Of a stretch of 64,000 nt of DNA, positions 61,101 to 64,000 are shown piece by piece (the stretch's first letter is position 1; each line of letters begins with the position of its first letter). The position numbers were made by a program, and so were the translations under genes. This DNA comes from Actinomycetes bacterium. Lineage in GTDB: Bacteria > Actinomycetota > Coriobacteriia > Coriobacteriales > Eggerthellaceae. The stretch spans positions 62,001 to 126,000 of the forward strand of contig JAEXAI010000015.1 in NCBI GenBank assembly GCA_023394615.1, written 5' to 3'. The notes under the pieces were generated by a model, which worked only from the letters and a program-made list of their open reading frames with translations, did not search any database and was not told where the DNA came from.

Positions 61101-61131
61101 GCTGCCCACCTACGAATATGAAGTAGTTTAA
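58123..61131 (+). CDS. Molybdopterin oxidoreductase catalytic (A) subunit
   Basis: Tat-exported Mo enzyme of 1002 aa. Signal LTRRSFCKMAAATAG is followed by Fe-S ligands C54, C57, C62 and C90 (CX2CX4CX27C) with Lys92 after the last Cys. At the place where the Mo ligand falls, GSPAGVICKGPR has C185, so a cysteine ligand as in PsrA/PhsA/ArrA is inferred, in contrast to the serine of the dmsA at 22437. The middle and C-terminal halves are long, with an MPT-binding end (IKQGDWCWIESK) shared with the enzyme at the window start. The size suits the Eggerthellaceae reductases and catechol dehydroxylases; substrate unknown. The ATG at 58123 has AAGGAG 6 bases upstream. Confidence 0.9.
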   Translation: MLDSKLTRRSFCKMAAATAGAALIAGEATQMLVEDANAAETSSSDEVKVIHSTCRGCGKMECGNLVTVKNGRVVHIEGDHRAVASRGNLCVKGRAAVQALYHPDRIRYPLIRTAPKGEDPKWKRVSHDEAIKYMADGLNSVIEKYGQHAIKTLHGTGRITTYATEAYPTYLLQTANTGSPAGVICKGPRLSAAAMICFPGAHWCNLIDGQKVNFQWGTNQEVSNYDNSCRTTVDEHVRAETTICVGPRMQNLGKEADIWLDLRPGTDDAIALGLLHQCVLKLKTYDQMFVKKWTNAPFLYCEDLVPSGWTWSNWGDPEGKQEMGSYPLEVRTRIVKESDLVEGGDPRKMAYWDTKSNSLQYYDTHTCMWQGQTEYQYPDLKKDCTEYKGGILAKDPGFPVDIDPALEGSYTITLKNGKQAIAEPIWEMFKRHLQPWTSEHTSEITGVDASKIEAAAAAYCEEPGKGGIVFNLPIEHAGNSIQTSMLPLILSALMNNIDSPGGQRGCENMFFTMDTFFQYHIPWSNGTLDPVEQAKVVGGDRFPLTPWFQMVGGAALFHDPISAAEAILYDDPYPIRGMISNSGQHFNSGNAWQNWEAFKTLDFYGGWELWHSPTIELADVVLPAAHFLEVGVLRYTQGGEGAIGAQVQCVKRQGEASWDSADICGELSKEMGYEYWPTHEKPLPQWPDKWMKPWPTEKDMLDMSVLPMNRNLPFEISVPAPDGTRLRADDWDDYVAQYQEHSQWNLKEISPFGYYYRFQWGHMRPRDSTNPTAPFVPGFNTPTGKFEILSTLLESYHGKNTKWQEAPGSYNGIPGYREPIESPFSSPELYKEYPIIFTSGRRNPLYFHNEGRQQPWLRELTPCATFQIHPDTAAKLGIKQGDWCWIESKRGKIREVADLFYGIRPGTIECDHQWWYPELSAPKHGWDLSNVNTMVNMDHESQDPVCGTCNCRAYLVKVYKATAENSPFGDPCPCDDDGTEIIHTSDDPRLKEWLPTYEYEVV

Positions 61132-61148
61132 GAGAGGAGATGACGGTA

Positions 61149-61775
61149 ATGACTCGACATGCGATTATAACCGACCTGAACCGATGCGTCTCTTGCTTGA
61201 ACTGCATGGTGGCGTGCAAAGAGGCCAATGATGTTCCTATCGGCAATTACTGGATTAAGATTCTGCGCGTGGGCCCCAACCCCAAAAAAGAGGGGGATGT
61301 ATATCCCAATGTGGAAATGTACTATTTGCCGGTCTCGTGCCAGCATTGTGAGAACCCGTACTGCGTGAAGGTGTGCCCCACGGGCGCTTCCCACAAAATG
61401 GAAGACGGCTCGGTGCAGATCGATAAGGAAAAGTGCATCGGCTGCCAGTTCTGCGTGATGGCATGCCCCTACGGCGTGCGTTATCTGAATGCTGAGCAGG
61501 GCGTGGTCGAAAAATGCACCCATTGCTATCAGCGAACGGAAGAAGGCGAACTGCCGGCATGTGTTGTTGCCTGTGGCGGTCGCGCTCGCTGGTTCGGCGA
61601 TTTGGACAAAGGCTACGGCGACTTCAAGGGATCGTTGGATACAAACGGGGAACCGCTCTCGCTTACCGACGAATCCTACATTAAGCCCTTTACCGAAAAC
61701 GAGGTCTATTCGCTGCCCGACAACGGGAACGGCCCGAGCGACCGTTTCATCCTACGCAACAGGACATGGAGGTAA
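61149..61775 (+). CDS. Four-cluster ferredoxin (B) subunit
   Basis: A 208-aa electron-transfer subunit with sixteen cluster cysteines: CVSCLNCMVACK, CQHCENPYCVKVCP, CIGCQFCVMACP and CTHC-CVVAC. It is a close paralogue of the B subunit at 668-1303 (shared AIITDLNRCV, VPIGNYW, KEKCIGCQFCVM). Start at 61149 gives 10 bases to GAGGAG; an ATG at 61140 overlaps the site. It follows the A subunit by 17 bases and precedes the anchor. Confidence 0.93.
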   Translation: MTRHAIITDLNRCVSCLNCMVACKEANDVPIGNYWIKILRVGPNPKKEGDVYPNVEMYYLPVSCQHCENPYCVKVCPTGASHKMEDGSVQIDKEKCIGCQFCVMACPYGVRYLNAEQGVVEKCTHCYQRTEEGELPACVVACGGRARWFGDLDKGYGDFKGSLDTNGEPLSLTDESYIKPFTENEVYSLPDNGNGPSDRFILRNRTWR

Positions 61776-61781
61776 CCGATC

Positions 61782-62681
61782 ATGGCTGTTCAGTATCCTC
61801 TTGTGGTTTTTACCTTGCTGCTGTGCTTTGCTTCTGGCATCTTTGCCATCCAGGGCTGGCTGCTCTACAAGGGCAAAGGTAGCAAGAAGTTCCATCAGCT
61901 TGCGCTAATCGTCGAATTTGCGGCGCTGTGCGTGGGCGGGTTCGCATCGTTTCTGCACCTGCATCACTGGGAGCGTATCTTCAACGGATTCGGCCATTTG
62001 ACTTCCGGTATCACCCAAGAGCTCATCGGCATGGTCGTGATTGTGTTGGCCATCGTGATCGTGTTTATGATGATGCGCAAGGCTGAAGGCGGCGAACCGT
62101 CGAAGATGCCCCAATGGGTGGGCATCATGGCCCTAGCTGTGGGCATTATCCTAGGCTTCGTGTGCGCGCATTCCTATGCGATGCCCGCACGCCCTGCATG
62201 GAATAACTTCACGTTGTACCTGTTCTACTATGCAAGCGAGTTCATTTTGGGTGCAGCGGGCATCTGGCTTTTGTCCGCCATCACCAAAGAGGACGATGAC
62301 GTGGTGAAATTCCTGGCCAAACTGACGTTCATCGCGGCCATCGTAAGCGCCGTCATCATGGTAATATGCGTGATTTTCTACAGTACCATCGGCTACGACA
62401 CGGTGGGCATCATGTGGGACGTGACCGATCCCACCCAGCCTGCCGCCGATCCGTCCACATCACTAGCGGCTCCGCTCTCAGGTGCCGAGGCTCCCTTGTT
62501 CTGGGGCGGCGCGGTATGCGTGGGTGCCTTAGTGCCTGCGGTGCTGGCTTACCTGAAGATGAAGACACCCCAAGGCACGTTGCCCTTCGCGGTTATAACC
62601 TGCTTGTGCACGTTGGTGGGAGGCATCTGCTTCCGCATCGTGTGGTATGCGGTGGCCATCGGGTTCTACGTGTACTACTAG
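61782..62681 (+). CDS. DmsC-family membrane anchor (C) subunit
   Basis: A 299-aa membrane anchor with about eight hydrophobic segments, paralogous to 1303-2172 (shared HHWERIFNGFGHLTSGIT-like block and CHSYAMPARPAWNN versus GHSYMMPSRPAWGI). It would oxidise menaquinol and hand electrons to the B subunit. GGAGG precedes the ATG. A GC-rich hairpin follows the stop. Confidence 0.92.
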   Translation: MAVQYPLVVFTLLLCFASGIFAIQGWLLYKGKGSKKFHQLALIVEFAALCVGGFASFLHLHHWERIFNGFGHLTSGITQELIGMVVIVLAIVIVFMMMRKAEGGEPSKMPQWVGIMALAVGIILGFVCAHSYAMPARPAWNNFTLYLFYYASEFILGAAGIWLLSAITKEDDDVVKFLAKLTFIAAIVSAVIMVICVIFYSTIGYDTVGIMWDVTDPTQPAADPSTSLAAPLSGAEAPLFWGGAVCVGALVPAVLAYLKMKTPQGTLPFAVITCLCTLVGGICFRIVWYAVAIGFYVYY

Positions 62682-63005
62682 CTTTAAACGTCTGTTTTGC
62701 GCTCCCGGCATTCGGCCGGGAGCGCAGGCGCTGCAAAAGGCGTACGGCGTCGCTTTCGATTGCGATCGTATCCGACCGGAAGCGACGCAGGCAGCGCAAA
62801 CGCTCGCGGCAAGATTGTTCGTTGTGCGCACGTTAGAAGGACGAACGTTCGCAACAGCTTGCTTTGCCGCGTGCGGTTCGCAACATTTTGTTCTCAGGTG
62901 TTTTGGTTTGTTGAAAGAAGTGGGTTGCTTCCCCTCCCTCCATGGTCCATGGGCGACCTGCTTCTTTCAGCAAACCACACATCGACATCGATAGAGGGAG
63001 GAACC
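62682..63005 (+). other. Structured gap before the duplicated-domain gene
   Basis: Three structures fill this 324-base space. Bases 62700-62724 form CGCTCCCGGC-ATTCG-GCCGGGAGCG, a likely terminator or processing stem. Near 62748-62790 GCGTCGCTT pairs with AAGCGACGC. Bases 62906-62928 pair with 62953-62975 over 23 positions (GTTTGTTGAAAGAAG against its near-complement), 30 bases before the next start codon. Together they suggest control of the downstream gene at the RNA level. Confidence 0.6.
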
Positions 63006-63953
63006 ATGGATATCAGAGATCTCGTGGAGGAAGAAGATCTGTTCGATCCGCTGGAGGCGGAAGACGACGAGTCGAAAGACCAGCAGGAAGAGTTCGAAGG
63101 ACCCGACGACACGCCGCTTGTGGCACCTGCGATGGACGAGCGTTCGGAAAAGCCCGAAACAGACTATCGGCCTGCATCGGTAAGGATTGCGGACTTGATA
63201 GAAGAGATGCCGGGTCAGAAGCGCGTGCTCCTGCGCTTGGTCGATTATTGCCGCGAGCCTAAGTCGGGCAAGCAGATGAACGCGCGCACTGAAGAGTTGA
63301 AGGAGAATAACTTCAGCGTATTTTCGCCCATCGTGTTCCGTGAGCTGTTGGAAGAGGCGGGTGCCATCGAGTATCTGCTTGCCGAAGGCGAAGCGACACC
63401 GGGCGAAGAGGAATCAAGCGAGAATTTGCAAGAAAGCGATTGCGCCCAGGCGGCTTGCACACCTGCCGAAATAGCCTCAAGCGACGGCGATTCCGCACCT
63501 GCCGATCAGGCGTACTCTTGCGACGATGCGCCCGCATCGTCCCAAGACGACCCATTGAAGGTCAAAAGCGAAACGTTGCTGAACGGTGACGAGGAGCTGC
63601 AGATAGAGTACTTGGAAATCGAAGAGGAAAGGCCCGGGCTCTGGGTGGCCACTGAAGACGGTCTTGCGGCGGTGGATGGGCAGGATGATTTCGGGCATAT
63701 AAAGACTTTACTTGGCAAGGAGCCCCAATACGAGGGCATCTACAACAAAATTCTCGGTTTTTGTAGCGACGGTTCAGGCAGGTCGGCAAAGGAGCTTGAC
63801 TCGTTGGTGAATAACGATCCCGCGCTTCAAGAACCGCGCCGCTATTCGGGATACTTCGTCGGGCGCTTGGAACGCGAAGGTGCCGTCGAGTGGGAGCAAG
63901 GGTGGGTAACCACCGAAGCTGGCATGAAGATGCTCGAACAGCTGGCCAGTTAA
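63006..63953 (+). CDS. Acidic protein with duplicated winged-helix-like domain
   Basis: A 315-aa cytoplasmic protein with a very acidic N-terminus (1-50) and acidic linker (128-225). Two segments look homologous: about 60-125 (IADLIEEMPGQKRVLLRLVD ... FRELLEEAGAIEY) and about 231-300 (IKTLLGKEPQYEGIYNKILG ... FVGRLEREGAVEW). Each has helices then a short hairpin at GA(I/V)E(Y/W), like a winged helix. GGAGG lies 7 bases before the ATG at 63006. It follows the third Mo operon but has no TorD-chaperone pattern. I do not recognise the family; DNA- or protein-binding is inferred. Confidence 0.7.
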   Translation: MDIRDLVEEEDLFDPLEAEDDESKDQQEEFEGPDDTPLVAPAMDERSEKPETDYRPASVRIADLIEEMPGQKRVLLRLVDYCREPKSGKQMNARTEELKENNFSVFSPIVFRELLEEAGAIEYLLAEGEATPGEEESSENLQESDCAQAACTPAEIASSDGDSAPADQAYSCDDAPASSQDDPLKVKSETLLNGDEELQIEYLEIEEERPGLWVATEDGLAAVDGQDDFGHIKTLLGKEPQYEGIYNKILGFCSDGSGRSAKELDSLVNNDPALQEPRRYSGYFVGRLEREGAVEWEQGWVTTEAGMKMLEQLAS

Positions 63954-63991
63954 AGCTTCCGTTTGTAAACAGCAATTCCGAAGGAGATATC

Positions 63992-64000
63992 ATGACGAAA
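63992..64000 (+). CDS. Start of a further gene (MTK...)
   Basis: Only three codons (ATG ACG AAA) are inside the window. AAGGAGA lies 5 bases upstream, so a real start is likely, 38 bases after the preceding stop. Its product cannot be told; by position it could be an accessory gene of the Mo operon. Confidence 0.6.

Noticed and set aside
62697..63005. An N-terminal extension of the duplicated-domain protein from 62697
   Set aside because: The frame is open upstream but crosses three hairpins, and the extra residues are Arg/Cys-rich and unlike the rest; a GGAGG sits just before the ATG at 63006.
1..64000. tRNA, rRNA, insertion sequence or prophage genes
   Set aside because: No cloverleaf, rRNA segment, transposase, integrase or phage structural gene was recognised on either strand.

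Overview
The window looks like a chromosomal segment of an anaerobic, respiratory Gram-positive actinobacterium of the class Coriobacteriia, most likely family Eggerthellaceae (inference; the species cannot be told). The reasons are three separate operons for DMSO-reductase-family molybdoenzymes (catalytic A, four-cluster ferredoxin B, membrane anchor C), two membrane-embedded LuxR-type regulators, an exported Tat/lipoprotein-type flavoprotein beside a two-component system, and actinobacterial-style housekeeping genes. No rRNA, tRNA, phage, insertion sequence or CRISPR array was recognised.

Layout. 1-2172: end of a first Mo-enzyme operon (A', B, C). 2246-11715: tyrosine phosphatase, then cysK, tilS, maf, hpt, ftsH, a folP-folK fusion and a MATE exporter. 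11736-17066: thioesterase, MFS exporter, a repeat-rich gap, bioY under a BirA-type operator, and an OmpR-type two-component system. 17442-20607: a one-carbon folate operon (fhs, cyclodeaminase-like gene, folD) behind a two-hairpin leader. 20653-27293: a LuxR-type membrane regulator divergent from a dmsABC operon with a second dmsC. 27428-31454: tsaE, a TsaB-RimI-TsaD triple fusion and a menG-like methyltransferase. 31514-33662: CPBP protease, an internally deleted ATPase pseudogene and a gap with palindromes and inverted repeats. 33663-38942: amidohydrolase, tatA/B, tatC, hypA, hypB, nadE. 38992-42684: a secreted flavoprotein divergent from a NarL-type two-component system. 42841-44993: CIRCE-controlled groES-groEL. 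45589-51816: a MerR-regulated metal/tetrapyrrole-type ABC importer flanked on both sides by paralogous lipoproteins. 51888-57875: an eight-Cys-motif iron-sulfur protein, a secreted protein of unknown function, a second LuxR-type regulator and an atypical superfamily-1 helicase-like protein. 58123-62681: a third Mo-enzyme operon, closely paralogous to the one at the window start, followed by an acidic protein with an internally duplicated domain and the first codons of one more gene.

How the parts fit. The Mo enzymes carry twin-arginine signals and need the TatA/B-TatC translocase encoded here. Their B and C subunits link them to the quinone pool, to which the menG-like methyltransferase probably contributes. 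LuxR-type and NarL-type regulators next to the oxidoreductases suggest substrate-induced alternative respiration. The ABC importer with its MerR regulator could supply a metal or cofactor. HypA and HypB point to a nickel enzyme elsewhere in the genome.

The most unusual observations are the TsaB-RimI-TsaD triple fusion, the folP-folK fusion, the duplicated lipoproteins bracketing the MerR/ABC cassette, the DDFQ variant in the helicase-like protein, the iron-sulfur/FlpD-like mosaic protein, the duplicated-domain protein after the third Mo operon, and a recurring architecture in non-coding gaps: imperfect inverted repeats 160-240 bp apart, next to short-period tandem repeats.
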